Source: Xiphydria camelus (lineage: Eukaryota > Arthropoda > Insecta > Hymenoptera > Xiphydriidae). From it: a stretch of DNA of 64,000 bases. The position numbers and the translations under genes were made by a program. Each line of letters starts with the position of its first letter. The first letter of the stretch is position 1. The notes below the pieces were generated by a model, which saw only the letters and a list, made by a program, of their open reading frames with translations, made no database searches and was not told the origin of the DNA. This document shows, in pieces, positions 44,401 through 55,333 of the stretch. The stretch covers positions 14,058,424-14,122,423 of the forward strand of contig OY783192.1 in assembly GCA_963678675.1 (NCBI GenBank), read 5' to 3'.

Positions 44401-44790
44401 CTCTTCATACTGCGACTAACCAGAGATTACTTTGCGGGCCTGAAGGATCACGAAAACAGCATACCGAACGCACTTAGCATCGTGAACCCATATGCAGCAA
44501 AGGCAGCCGCTCGCCTTGGTTACCCACAGCCGCAGATGTTTACACAGTATGACCATCTGGGAATCATACAAGATGCCAACAACGTACCACTAATTTACCA
44601 CGCGGAAAGGCACAAATTCGATAAAGCAATCACGCTCCCCGATGATAGGACCCCACGGTACAAATATTCACGAGCCATCCCGCTAAGGGACTTCATCGAC
44701 GATGGCAGACTCCGCCCAAAATATTGGTGGCTTAACCATTTTTCCAGGAACATTCCGGAGCTGATAGCTCGCCTCGAGACTGGCAGCTGA
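41452..44790 (+). CDS. LINE ORF2: endonuclease and reverse transcriptase
   Basis: 1,112 residues, no breaks. The N-terminal EEP endonuclease has VNINSM, ISETKLN, GDLNARHTRYGD (about residue 170) and SDHRALMI (about 247). The reverse transcriptase has HRPISLTPNFSKVYE, FGFRRGLSTTHA, LVDLEKAFDSVW (about 685), GLQQGTVNSP and the catalytic YADDT (about 779), then a thumb and a C-terminal domain. It nicks target DNA and copies the element RNA in place. Its ATG overlaps the apparent ancestral ORF1 stop as TAATG, which suggests termination-reinitiation. All key residues are present, so it may be active. Confidence 0.92.
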   Translation: MANLNNSTQRIPADRQGNTYVNQQKIKMAAVNINSMVSHQRRFHLQHFIVENNLDITLISETKLNAKHKIRFKGYTVIRTDRPDSHGGGGTAIVINNNLNFSTITYPNSKRNKILEYSVIKINVSNHKSLYLISIYASQRSKVKKDFLEELNHLFTALKLNQRNNLYIIAGDLNARHTRYGDRSDEERGKHLVEWEQDKAPQYRAKIYIASEPTFTPAQTFLDLGIAHEDIHISNLVNGKIPTAIYDSDHRALMITIDLGTDQVQCPMMDKSMRFNYKAIKWHNLTQYITRKHTSKIPDNRNLSIAEIEGALVTITSTVQNAIEHTVPRHKEFDNTQKYVTKKIRKLQKYKSRLLNMINAQRIKDPWQRSRLTIYTKELLQMVKNKIIRELSIAQQKHWENLCKKIDYRNSEKFMPTINRIFRPKANMELADIHIDTNDNTILNNAGAILTDIPRINNKYVFTDLIMKLNVIGAFYETINSPRHLNTNTEFRRIVEEKVGAVKEKFDLDRTLGSCHTVFSNSNRATNPEDPQDSYKYFTNINEVSTIIKRMPNKTSSSIDRIPLVVIKHLPAGIIRDLTIIINNSLNHSFFPDGWKTALVMPILKKDKSPNDPSGHRPISLTPNFSKVYETVININISTLCSRNNILPNNQFGFRRGLSTTHAINKFLSDVNKALLENNLIGATLVDLEKAFDSVWLDGLLYVLTEKHFPTPLINLIWDMVRGKKFKVTNGSYTSSKTFSIMEGLQQGTVNSPCLFSIYTADILNSFGANTAPDIHSIAYADDTVWYVVGRRPPLIREKLELLINNVNDHYAKWNLRVNPLKCETILLRRPYKFLAGNQNKNLGAFLINTTVPGADTQVTIPTKKMVKYLGMNIDQLARCTKHTDIQIVKAKNRFKALGRLFKNKYINKRAKVICYLLLIRPLLTYAVAAWWNLSACQVEGLRVFERNCLRSCLNMHRSEHTQYQHRVSNRALYNTADISRIDLFILRLTRDYFAGLKDHENSIPNALSIVNPYAAKAAARLGYPQPQMFTQYDHLGIIQDANNVPLIYHAERHKFDKAITLPDDRTPRYKYSRAIPLRDFIDDGRLRPKYWWLNHFSRNIPELIARLETGS

Positions 44791-45370
44791 AACGATGAGT
44801 AGCGTACATTAATTTTAGCCGGACCGATAATAGACCCCTATACAGTATCGAGAGAACGACACAATGGTCGAACACTGTGCCTCTCACAGACTTCAAGACC
44901 TATACCGAAATCACGGTACACTTGTACATAATGTAAATTTTTGTATATATTGTAAAGCCGTAGTTTAAGCTTCCCCCCTACCCACGGCCCTCTCCCGCAA
45001 TACTCAACCCCCCCTTCCTCTCATCTCTTTTTAGATCATAAGGACATTAACCACGAGATAGTTAATTGGGTTTTTTATAAATTCTTTTTTTTTTTTTTCC
45101 CAATATCCAATAGCCAGGTAGGCACAGAATATATCACAAAATGCAGTGTGTTCCCAAAAGATTCCATAGACTTAAAATAATAAAAGACTGAGCATAAACG
45201 AGAATCACCAGGCAGGAGGTGACAATTTATGGTAACAAGTATGACTATATTCTGGTTATACTTAGTTAATTGTAAGGTTTATTTTATAGTGTTTGTTTTA
45301 CCTTATTATGTTATTTTACTGTTAAATTTTATCGCTAATAAACAAATTCTAAAGTAAAAAAAAAAAAAAA
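44791..45370 (+). other. LINE 3' UTR and poly(A) tail
   Basis: 580 bases without coding sequence, with pyrimidine-rich runs, an AATAAA near 45338 and an A-tail directly followed by the 17-bp target duplication. Confidence 0.75.
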
Positions 45371-46509
45371 ACAACTGCAGCAGCGCGCGCACACAAACGT
45401 CTATATGTTTGGCACAGTTTATGTAGTCAGTGGTGATCATCGCATAAATCTCCTTCCTTTTCAATTTAGCATATCTTGCAAACCAGATGAGACACGTTGA
45501 ATTGCTATTTATCTTTTTATTCAGAAACAATCCAAAATAAACGATGGTATAATTAAAAAAATTTTTAATTGCAAATTTCTATGTAAATTCAAGCATTTAA
45601 AACTTTAAAAATCAATCATGTGTAAACAACAATGAAAATCAAAATTTGGTTTCGCTAGAAAAAATGATGAGATTTTTCTAAACGAGTTACAAAAAAGAAA
45701 ATTGCAAAAATCTTAATTTTTGGATTTGTTATGAATATTTGAACATTTCAACTCATCTGGAGGTCCTAGCTTGTTAGGCGTTGAAGATAGGGTAAAAAGT
45801 GTAAGAGCTTTTTTATAGATAATTTTATTATCTACAACTTTTGTCTTAACTATTTTTCAATAGGTCACGTAGTTTTCAAAATATTAGCGAAGAACCGATT
45901 TTTTCAACAATAAATAATTTTTTTACACACTTCGCCGGGGGGGGGGATTCTTCTTTTAATATGTTCTCTCCATTAATAACATCAAAACACACCTTTTCCC
46001 AAGTTTTCGCCATTATCTCATTTTTCGATTTAAACGGAAATTTGACTGGACTACTAGTCGTTGTAATCTTCCACGTCGGTTCACTTGTCTCTACAACTCG
46101 TTGATTATTTTACATTTATTACAAGATTTATCACCCTTCCTTCATTATTCCGATTTAACTGAATTTTTACTTTTTATTAACAAGCGCGTTCGAGGATCGA
46201 AATAAACGCGAAGGAAATCGTTTCGCGAATGGAAATATTTTATTAACTTTGAAAACCACGTTTTATTTCGAAAAAATACAATTACTCCGACAAATTCCAC
46301 TTTGTAAACAAACGTACGTGTCAACCGTCATACTTTCTCGTCTGCTAGGTGCCTACGCCCTAGGGAACTTCTCTCGCGACGATTGCCGTCTGCCGACGAT
46401 AGCAGAGCCAATCGTATGGCGTTTTTGCATCTCCGACCAATAGCGTATAACCTAGAGTCTACAAACTGCTTGTACCATATCGTCCTATGTCCTCGAAAAC
46501 ACACGGTAT
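45371..46509. repeat. Outer part of the right arm of the large foldback element
   Basis: Inverted copy of 35678-36365 and 32934-33393 (left arm), without the E insertion at about 46050. Confidence 0.65.
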
Positions 46510-46735
46510 GGTACAGTCGTGCTCACGGATTCTGTCGCTGGTGACTTTTCAAAATGTCATATTTAAACAAACCAAAAGATGAATAATTAATTATTATGCT
46601 TTCATTAACCAGGGCAAGCGTCACTGTAGCTAATGAAAGTATGAGATTTAATCGTTCATTAGCTGGTACGTTTAAAAATTGCATTTTAAAAAGTCACCAG
46701 CGACAGAATCCGTTAGCACGGGTGACAACATACAT
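46496..46735. mobile_element. Palindromic MITE (copy 2 of a pair)
   Basis: Outer ends GCTCACGGATTCTGTCGCTGG and inner GTGACTTTTCAAAATGTCAT, with the inverse at 46680-46720. About 75-80 percent similar to 32145-32366. It touches the end of the large foldback. Confidence 0.55.
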
Positions 46736-46993
46736 GTCTCACTCACACTCGCATACGCCTATGATTGCCATCCTGGAAATCACACGGTAGAATTGCTTTT
46801 TGTCGGGAAACGATTCAAGTTGGATTTTATAAATTTGCACGATGATAAGATCTTTCATACTGGGAAATTCTGTGAAAGTTTTATGCGAATACAGTATTTG
46901 TAGCAATGAAATTCTTGATTGTCAACAGATGTTGGTATAACGACGTAATAACTAACTTATGACGTCACTTGTGAGTTACACAAGCGTCATCGG

Positions 46994-47132
46994 TCAGTAC
47001 TGTGAAAAATTTAACGAGACGAGGTAAACTTCAACAATATTAATCACTCGTTACGTCGCGTATAATTTCACAAACTATTGCGTCGGTTTGAAAAAGTGTG
47101 GTTAGTTTAAAGTGTTACGTGCTTGAAGGAAA
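46994..47132 (+). promoter_or_regulatory. Possible first non-coding exon and start site of the BTB gene
   Basis: A TCAGT initiator-like site (46994-46998) is followed by unique sequence with higher GC and CG content, and a donor GGAAA|GTGAGC at 47133. No TATA box is obvious. The coding exon 2.2 kb downstream begins with an acceptor (49305), so a 5' UTR exon upstream is needed. Inference only. Confidence 0.3.
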
Positions 47133-49305
47133 GTGAGCGTCCGATTTTCATTTTTCTTGAGCTGTCCCTGTAAACCTTTGGGATATCGTATAAAATCTAC
47201 TGGAAATGTGTAAACACGAATACCATTAATCATCATTTGTCATAGTATACAGCAGAACAATATTCGGATAATTATCGAGGTATTAAATTAACGTGACTCG
47301 ATCAAATTATGTTGATAAAAGTTCACTTTCGACGTAACAAATATTTTTTCGATAAGTTCCTATCAGGAAAGGCCTTGTCCAGAGATAAACACGTATACTT
47401 GTCTATGCTACTTGAATAACGCTGCTCGGATAACACATTAAAGGGATTCCAATTATTGGTAGGTCTTTATATGTAAATGACAGTTTTGTTATTTGGGAAG
47501 GATCCTATGTCTGAAGAGTCATATAAAGGGGCTTGAAATGCAAGCTTGGAAGACCACTTATGAGTATTTTATGTAGAGTCCTCAATGTTATAGTCGCATG
47601 AAGGAATCTAGCTATTCAATATACTGTCCTGTGTTATCATATTATAAAATATTGAATTTTATCTTAATTCAACATTGAATTCTACCATGTAAGGCTAAAC
47701 TTAGCCGCCAGGAAAGAAACTAATCACTATAATCTTATTATTTATGAACTTTTGGCCTATATCGATATAAGACTTTGTTGTAGATAGGCACGTAATCATC
47801 AAAAAAGTATTATACAAATTGAGCCAAAAGCTCATAGGTAATGAGATAATAGTGATTGAAGTTCCTTTCTTGGCAAGTATTTATTCTATTAAATTTTTAG
47901 TTTCATAAAGTATGTTTGCACCTGAAGTCCAAGTTCAAAACAAACGTTATCTCCTAAGAATTAAACGAAAGAGAAATAAAGTTTATATTTGGTTTAGAAT
48001 CGAAAGTAAGACTTAATATTGAATATTATCAGAGAAGATGAAAGATTTGAATGCATGATTCATGTTTAAACCAAATATGGTATTGTATAAGTGAAACAAC
48101 TAACAAACTAAATCTGTGTCTGGGGATTTGGAAATAAGGTCTAGTGTTTGAAATCTTTGAGGGAAACTAAAGGTTTAACAAATATTGCGAGCATACGTTT
48201 AGCATGAAGTATGATTGTAGTTTCATTTACAGGGCTCCCACTTTATTATTTTTTGAATGATTGATCTTTTTTTGTAATCAAATCAGTAGAAAGTGATTAT
48301 TATTTTTAAAGTTATCATTCTTAAAGTTTTGGTCTTGATCTGCCAATAAATTTCACGGTACCTCCCCACCACTAAAGCAACATCACAACAATTGATATGA
48401 GCCTTTAGTGTTGTGATGATCACGTGTTTCTTGTAGAATGAGAAAAGATTTGTTAAAGTATTTGTTTATTAAAGAGCTATTTAATCAGTTGTCTTCCATA
48501 CCTCACAATTGTAATGTATTCTTACAAAAAAAATTATTTCGATTGCAAATCTCAATTATTTTCTTCCATTATTTCATCAAAATTTTGTCAAATTTATGAT
48601 AAACACCATTAAGCTGCTTTTTTATGCCTTCATAATATCCAAATGAGGAGAAATTGGTAATAAATAAATGGCTTAACTTTAGATTAGAATAAAGATCCTA
48701 GCTTATAAATTTAAGAACCCCTCTTGATAGACATTTGTTTAACGTACCACTAGCGGGTTTGCGTTCACTCAAAATTTAGGTATAATTTACGGTTATTTTG
48801 TTCAAATTTTCGGTGAATATTTGGTAACGAATTTCGGTAAAATTTCAATAATGTTTTTGTAGCATTTAAGTATCAGTCACTGAAAAGTGAACCGGATTTT
48901 CACCAAAACCTCATCTCATTAAAGTTAAATTGTAATCAAAGTTTGGTGAGTGCTTTATTATAATATATATAATGGACGATATATTTTGTAAAAGTTTGGT
49001 AAAATTAAACACATTTCAAAAAAAGCACCGAAACCGTAGGTACACAAGAGAACTGTAAATTTCAGTTACTTTTCAGTAAACGTGAACCCGTTAGCGACTG
49101 GTTGAATCAGGTCTTATTATATAGCTTAAATTACGCTTTAATAGCAAAATATCTATCAATTTCGTTTTTTTAAAATTATGTCATCAGTTTTATTATAAAT
49201 GATTGTCTTTGTAATGTAATTTACCTTAAGAACGAGAATTGTTGTTAAATTAGTATTATTATGTGTGGAGTAAATTTTAAATATTAAATATTATTTTCTA
49301 TTACA
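47133..49305. other. Putative first intron of the BTB gene
   Basis: About 2.2 kb of AT-rich sequence without obvious TE structure, in contrast to most of the window. It ends in CTATTACAG at 49297-49305, directly before the first coding exon. Confidence 0.35.
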
Positions 49306-49343
49306 GTTTGCCTTTTGCATAAGAGGAGGTTCCTGGTGCCAAA

Positions 49344-50090
49344 ATGTCTATGCAACAGTTCTGTTTACGGTGGAATAATCATCAACCGAACCTCATTTCA
49401 GTTTTCTCTAGCTTATTAAATAACGAAACTTTGGTAGATGTTACACTCGCTGCGGAAGGTCGTCATCTTCAGGCACATAAGGTCGTATTGTCAGCGTGCA
49501 GTACTTATTTCCAATCTTTGTTTACCGTCAATCCGTGTCAACACCCAATTGTGATCCTGAAAGATGTGAAATTTTCGGATCTAAAAATTATGGTGGATTT
49601 CATGTATTACGGTGAAGTCAATGTATCCCAAGATCAGCTACCGTCAATTATCAAGGTAAATAAGTAGTAATATTTTTAAATATTACGGGTATTTGTAATC
49701 AAATCTTCATTTATCATTGCTATATAAATATTTTAGACTGCAGAGAGTTTAAAAATAAAAGGACTCGCAGAAATGCATACAGCATCTTTAACGAAATGGC
49801 CAAGCGGTAGTAGTGAAGCAGGAGGGGGAGATCGAGGCGAGTCTTGTTCGCCTAGTCCCTCTCCAATGTCACCCTCTTATCGTAGAAAGAGATTGAGAAA
49901 ATTGTCTACTGGGTCGACGTCGGGATCTGGTGAAAAATCGGAAGAAATCAATGAGATAACGTTAGTTGCGACGAATGTTGTAAAGCCTGAGCCTTTAATT
50001 GTATCTCAAGAAAGTGGAGAAAACTTAAGACGGCCATTAAATACCAGTACGGAATCCCAGGGCAGTATTGACGAGGATCAAATATCAATT
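49344..50090 (+). CDS. BTB/POZ transcription factor of the ttk/lola group, first two coding exons
   Basis: Exon 49306-49655 (acceptor TTACAG, coding from ATG 49344, donor AAG|GTAAAT) and exon 49737-50090 (acceptor TTTTAG, donor ATT|GTAAGT), phase 0 join, 222 residues in total. Residues 4-115 form a BTB domain of the arthropod ttk type: QFCLRWNNHQPNL, LVDVTLAAEGRHLQAHKVVL, DLKIMVDFMYYGEVNVSQDQ, and TAESLKIKGLAEM at the exon join. After it come a Gly/Ser/Pro-rich linker, a basic SYRRKRLRKLS segment (possible nuclear signal) and an acidic stretch. Such proteins homodimerise through BTB and bind DNA with C-terminal zinc fingers or a psq/HTH. No such exon is in the window, so the gene must continue beyond 64 kb or use distant exons. 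Confidence 0.88.
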
Positions 50091-51408
50091 GTAAGTGGTT
50101 TCAAATCTATTATAATTTTATAATATTATTTCGATAGCTGTATGGTGTCATTAGTTTTCAAAATATGATATTTTAAACCTATTAAGATAGTAGGAAGTTC
50201 TTGGAAAGTTTTCTGCAGAACGTCTGAAAATAGTCACCATTAACTTATTAGCACAGCAGAAAGACCTTTAGTGTACCATAAGTTTATCTAATATTCTGGT
50301 TTCAAATGAATAGGGAGTGTCTGAAAGATCCCTTTTAGATAACTAATTTTGAACGTTTGAAAGGGAACTTTTAGTCACGACTAATAATTTTCTTTTTCAC
50401 AAACGAAGAGATATCTTCTAGGCAGGGTTCTCAGTCATTCATTTTTTAAGGGTTTGGTCCTTTTTTTAGAGTCAAATTCCTTTTTTCTACTTTCTTTTTT
50501 AAAACGTTACTTAAATTCCCTTTTTTTATATTGGATGAACAATTTTCCCTATTCATAATTCTTATTCATAAGAATGTATTAGTCAAGACTGTAGGTACTG
50601 CAGTCAACAGAGAGATATAGTCTAAATGAAACGAGAATGTATGGTTGGTATCGAAACTGTTTCTAACCATAGGGGGTTCCACTTAAAACCGATACTCTGT
50701 CCTCTTTACAGTCATTTGGGCACATGTCGCGAAACAAATCTGTACCTATTTGTATATGATTTCATAAGTAGCATTTCTAGATAAGCATATTCTTTTAATA
50801 CAAAGGTGCAAGGACTAATTACAATGTTATTTTTGCTGACTACATATAACTCTTCAAAAAATTGTAAGAATGTAAGAGACCAAACATTTTGAAGCCATAA
50901 TTATTCTATAATATTAATGCGCTATAGATAAGTTTCTTCTTTGCGAATTCTTTCTTGATCATGATTCTTTGACCATTCCATGTTAAATACATATCCAATA
51001 CTCATTGTCAGAAAGCGTACCCTTGCTTTTCTATCTCAATTCACTTTTAGTACCTTTTTTTTTGGTTAGGATATCACTTTTTTTTTACTTTTTTCGATAA
51101 ATTGAATTGCTGAGATCCTTGTCTAGAGATCTTTTGGACAGAGCAATAGATATCTTTTCCTCACTCATGCCCCTTTCGAGGCCTTTTCGAGCCTATTTTT
51201 AGACCGTAAGATGGCGTTTTTCCCGCGTGACACCGACCGGGAGTCCGCAGGCTGTTAAAAGATTGCTTAGAGTCCGAAGTGGGTCCTTTTTCCAAACTGA
51301 TAAACGCAACGTGAAATGAGCCGTGTATACTTCGGTTTGTTTTATTTTTAGAAATGGGCATTTGTGAGAAAAAATGGTATATGTCATTCGGCTGAAATCC
51401 TCGGATTT
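50091..51408 (+). other. Downstream intron of the BTB gene, unique sequence
   Basis: It starts with GTAAGT. No further BTB-gene exon or zinc-finger coding sequence is visible here or in the following 12.6 kb. No clear repeats until the TTAA at 51409. Confidence 0.45.
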
Positions 51409-51699
51409 TTAACCTTCCGGGACTGGCGCAACAATTTTCTGATCCATGACTGGCTGCGGACTGTGACTCCGCATACTAGATTTAGGGCAATTGCAGATTT
51501 GTTTGCAATTATAATTGTTTATTTATAATGAAACATCAAAAATAAATAAACAACATTTATTTTGCAGGTTAAAAACGAACAGAAACATATTTTGTAGCAC
51601 CATTAAAAATTAACAAAAAAAAATAATATCTAAAACTAGCTACTTAGAAAACCTAAAATCAACGCATTTTATTCAAAAATGCACAGAATAACTCATTTA

Positions 51700-53110
51700 A
51701 ACTTCAGATTGTTCGGTGTGACATTCCGAGCATATACAGGGTGGACCAGGTTAAACGTCATTTTTTTTGATATGTGATAGAACAACCAAAAAAAAGTACT
51801 TTCATAAGAAAATTGTTTTCAAAAATGTTTCCTAACAAAGATACAGGGTGTCAAAGTTTCGAAAAAAAAATTGTTTTCTCATCATAACTTCTAAACTACT
51901 TGATCGATTTCCATGAAATTTCGCACACAGGTTAATGTAGAACAGCTCTAAGCAATAATTAAATAATTTTTAAAAGTTCTCCAGTGGCGTAGATACTAGG
52001 GGCCGGTACCCTCCTTTCCCCCTCCCAATCTTCGGCGCCACTGGACATTTTGCAAAGGAAATTTAATTATTGGATTCCCTGTTTAATTTAGAGAAAAAAA
52101 TCACCCTTGCAAATTTTTGATTTATGGCTTCGTTTTTGAGATATTTATTTTAATTTATAGGGTTGCGTTTAATTTAAAGAAAAAAATCTCAAAAACGAAG
52201 TCACAAATCAAAAATTTGCAAGGGTGATTTTTGTCTTTAAATTAAACGGGGAATCCAATAATTAAATTTTCTTTGCAAAATATCCAGGTGCGCCGAAGAT
52301 TGGGAAGGAGGAAAGGGGAATGAGAAAACCATTTTTTTTTCGAAACTTTGACACCCTATATCTTTGTTAGGAAACATTTTTGAAACAAATTTTCTCATGA
52401 GAATCTATTTTTTTGTTGTTGCTCTATCACATATCACAATTAATGGAGTTCAACCTAGCTTTGGCCTGCTCGCAACCCTATAAATTAAAATAAATATCTC
52501 AAAAAGGAAGCCATAAATCAAAAATTTGCAAGGGTGATTTTTTTCTCTAAATTAAACGGGGAATACAATAATTAAATTTTCTTTGCAAAATATCCAGTGG
52601 CGCCGAAAGATTGGCGTGGCTGCGAAGATTGGGAGGGGGAAAGGGGGGTACCGGCCCCTAGTATCTACGCCACTGGAGAATTTTTAAAAATTATTTAATT
52701 ATTGCTTAGAGCTGTTCTACATTAGCCTGTGTGCGAAATTTTATGGAAATCGATCAAGTAGTTTAGAAGTTATGATGAGAAAACCATTTTTTTTTTCGAA
52801 ACTTTGACACCCTGTATCTTTGTTAGGAAACATTTTTGAAACAAATTTTCTTATGAGTACTTTTTTGTTGTTGTTCTATCACATATAAAAAAAATGACTT
52901 TTAACCTGGTCCACCCTGTAGATTCAAATGCTCCAAATACAAAAACTTCCCACATGTTATGCAACAAAAACGCGTTGGTCGATTTTTTTTCCTGTCGCAG
53001 TAACTACAAACGGGACCGTAAATAGGTACAATAATTCGTGTCACATGTGACACCGCCATTTTTAATTTCTCAATTTTGACAGAAAGTTCATAATCATCTT
53101 CGGACACTCC
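51700..53110 (-). pseudogene. piggyBac transposase C-terminal Cys-rich domain, split
   Basis: On the minus strand, KIEKLKMAVSHVTRIIVPIY leads into CSYCDRKKNRPTRFCCITCG and LEHLN; after the 1.18-kb insertion X the domain ends with CSECHTEQSEV and a stop (about 51702). The catalytic core is missing. Upstream of about 53110 the frame is no longer transposase-like. Confidence 0.55.
51737..52918. mobile_element. Element X: CAGGGTGG-type palindromic element
   Basis: Ends CAGGGTGGACCAGGTTAAA and the inverse, flanked by TA (51735-51736 and 52919-52920). The arms are inverted over several hundred bases. The segment CCCAATCTTCGGCGCCACTGG (or its inverse) occurs three times (near 52025, 52290 and 52610), so the inside is partly tripled. 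A TA duplication and CAGGGTG ends fit a Tc1/mariner-type MITE. Confidence 0.65.
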
Positions 53111-53233
53111 AGACAGCAATATTAAATCAAATAAGGTGGCAAACAAGAAAATTTGTCTGCCATGTTGGTGCCGCCATTTTAAATTTGCCACAAGACTCAT
53201 AAAAAAGTCCGCGCGCCAGTCTCGGAAGGTTAA

Positions 53234-54042
53234 AGCCCCCTGTACACGTTGGGCCAATGCGTTGGGCCAATGAGTTGGGACAGCGTTTACACGTTGGCGT
53301 TGCTCATTCTGCATTGGCCATTTGACGTGGATGGACGTGGACACTATCGCAGTCGCGGCCATTTACTTGAACAGCACTTTCTATTTTGTATAGGTTTTCT
53401 CGTCTGACAATTATTTTATGTGTTTCGAAAAGTCTCTGAAACAATATGTTAAAACGTCAGAGGTAAAAAAAATTTTTTTAAGAAAAAAATGACAAGTCAT
53501 GTAATATATTAAAACGTCAGACGGAGGTAACATAAAAAAATGTTCGAAACAAAAGTTACAAATTTGAGGGCGTCTGATACCCCTTTATTAGTGACCTAGC
53601 CAACGATTTACATAGGTACATCATTTGTGACCTTCAAACAAGTAACATACAAATTTTCAGCCCGAGGTACGAATATTTTTTGAGCAAAATTTTTTTCTTT
53701 TTTGAGTCATCTGGCGTGTCTTTTGCAGGGGTTCTGAGCAAAATCCTTGTAAATGACACTTCATAATGGTTCATCCAATCACCTCAAAAAATTCTAGTCG
53801 AAGGTATTATTGTAATACCTCCGAGACCGCCATCTTTTAGTATATAACGGCACCTACGAAAGGCCAACGTGTGACCGCTGTTGGCGGACTGCGCCAAGAT
53901 CCTTTGATATGTGGACGAAAAACCGACAACACTCGGCTGGCCGGCCAACGCTGGCCGCCAACGACAAATTTACGCCAAGTGGCCCTGTACACGTTGGCCC
54001 AACGCATTGGCCCAACGCATTGGCCCAACGTGTACAGGGGCC
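53234..54042. mobile_element. TTAA-flanked palindromic element S
   Basis: Ends GCCCCTGTACACGTTGGGCC and the inverse, with repeated CAATGCGTTGGGC words; TTAA at 53230-53233 (shared with the upstream piggyBac copy) and 54043-54046. The inside holds two CGTCAGA-containing repeats. No coding sequence. Confidence 0.6.
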
Positions 54043-54054
54043 TTAAGACTGTTT

Positions 54055-54121
54055 AGGTCGTAACACGAGGCATGGTGAGGGGACGAGCCTCGTCCCATCA
54101 CCATGCCTCGTTTTACGACCT
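54055..54121. repeat. 67-bp perfect-type hairpin (tiny MITE)
   Basis: AGGTCGTAA-ACGAGGCATGGTGA on the left pairs with TCACCATGCCTCGT-TTACGACCT on the right around GGGGACGAGCCTCGTCCC, which is itself a palindrome. Confidence 0.55.
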
Positions 54122-54709
54122 AATTAATGAGGAACATCAGTAGGTACTCTACGGGGTGAGGCGAGAGGAGGGAAAGAACAAAGCTTTCGACGCGTATTGC
54201 CAATATCAGATAATGAAATTTTAGTTCACTCAAAAATTATATATACGTTATTAATGTCACAAAATGTGGCTTATCATTGCACTATTATTATTGATTTAAA
54301 AAATCAATGTAATATTTATTTAAATTTCTTACTGTTAAATTTTACATTATTTATTCGAGTACGAAAATGAGAAAAACGTGACAACACCGCAGTTTTTGAC
54401 CACGAGGTTGGTATGAGATTTGTCGGTAAGAACAATCACTTACCGACATAATTCTACGCGTGTGACAGCTGCGTACATATTTTCCCCGATAGCAAAGTGG
54501 CACCACAGTGACTACACCCTGCTTTCACGCGGTGCATTCGAGTGCATGCACTGGGGTGTCCATCTGTCTGTCCACCGTGAAGCCACACTGCAGTCACGCA
54601 GTGTAAGTACGATGGTAAAAGTAGAATTTTGCAAAAAGGGGGCGATAAAGTAGGATTTCTCGCCTGCTTTATCCGCCTACTAGAGAGAGTGTCGGTTTTT
54701 TTTTTCTCA

Positions 54710-54793
54710 AACCCGACCCGGCCAGGACTCGAACCTGCGTTCTTTAGAAGACTGGGAACGCTTCTCGCATTCTACCAATTGCGCCATCGACTC
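54710..54793 (-). tRNA. tRNA-like sequence in element T
   Basis: Minus strand: A box TGGCGCAATTGG (54775-54786) and a good B box AGGTTCGAGTCCT (54724-54736). The T-arm pairs over four bases. The anticodon arm pairs AGAAG with CTTCT, with one bulge, around GTTCCCA. The acceptor ends do not pair, so it is not a normal tRNA. It is followed by an A-run, not a T-run, as in tRNA-derived SINE heads. Confidence 0.4.
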
Positions 54794-54908
54794 TTTGTGG
54801 TGGAAGTCGACTAAGTTATACATATAATATCGATACCTGAAAGCAACAGTACTGTGACTAGTGAGATAAACCCGAAAGCCGATTTCGAGCTATGTCAAAC
54901 GTAAACTA

Positions 54909-55025
54909 AAACCGGCCTTTATACAATGCAACACTGAGATATCTCGACAAAAATATTTAAATAAATATTTAATTTAAATATTTTTGCCAAGATATCTCAG
55001 TGTTGCATTGTGTAAAAGCCGGTTT
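54909..55025. mobile_element. 117-bp palindromic MITE
   Basis: Ends AAACCGGC; both arms share CAATGCAACACTGAGATATCT around an A/T-only loop of AATATTTAAAT words. Probably flanked by TA. Confidence 0.6.
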
Positions 55026-55333
55026 ATATATATATATATTAATCATTACATTTTTTAAAATAACTTGATACTTTCTTTTTCAAAACAGTAGCGGTTATGA
55101 TAATTAATTATTCATTATTTATGGAATAATTCAGTATAATTTGCACTGTTTGAAACATTATTATAATATCAATTTTGTTATTTTCTAATTTAAAAATTCT
55201 TCTATCGGGGTGTGAAATCAATTAATTGTAAATTTACAACCGCACATACGCAGATCAAAATTTGCAACTAGTCACAAATTGCTTTCTGGGAACAAACCTA
55301 TTATTATATCAATTTTGTTATTTTCTAATTTAA

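Larger units (their letters stand above)
39652..45370 (+). mobile_element. Full-length jockey-like LINE (non-LTR retrotransposon)
   Basis: Perfect 17-bp target duplication ACAACTGCAGCAGCGCG at 39635-39651 and 45371-45387. The body starts GGAGTCGGGTTATGTCC, has a 208-base 5' UTR, two open frames, a 3' UTR with AATAAA near 45338 and a poly(A) tail of about 15 to 45370. The perfect duplication and long open frames point to a recent insertion. No RNase H domain is seen, which fits the jockey side of the non-LTR tree. Confidence 0.9.
32934..46509. mobile_element. Large foldback element, heavily invaded by later insertions
   Basis: Two inverted arms: left 32934-33393 plus 35676-about 36480; right about 37960-38100, 39599-39651 and 45371-46509. 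They match base by base over several hundred bases each (for example CATAGGACGATATGGTAC near 32960, inverted near 46480). Arm continuity is broken only by element E (left arm) and by element D and the LINE (right arm). The middle holds a CCGTTCCCGTT minisatellite and a GGGTGCTTTCC element. Without the inserts the element would be about 3-4 kb. No transposase is seen. Confidence 0.65.
51413..53229 (-). mobile_element. Deleted piggyBac copy with a nested TA-flanked element
   Basis: TTAA at 51409-51412 and 53230-53233; ends CCTTCCGGGACTGGCGC and the inverse GCGCCAGTCTCGGAAGG. A palindrome TGCGGA-N7-TCCGCA lies near the left end (about 51456-51474). Only the transposase C-terminus is left, split by element X. 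Confidence 0.7.
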
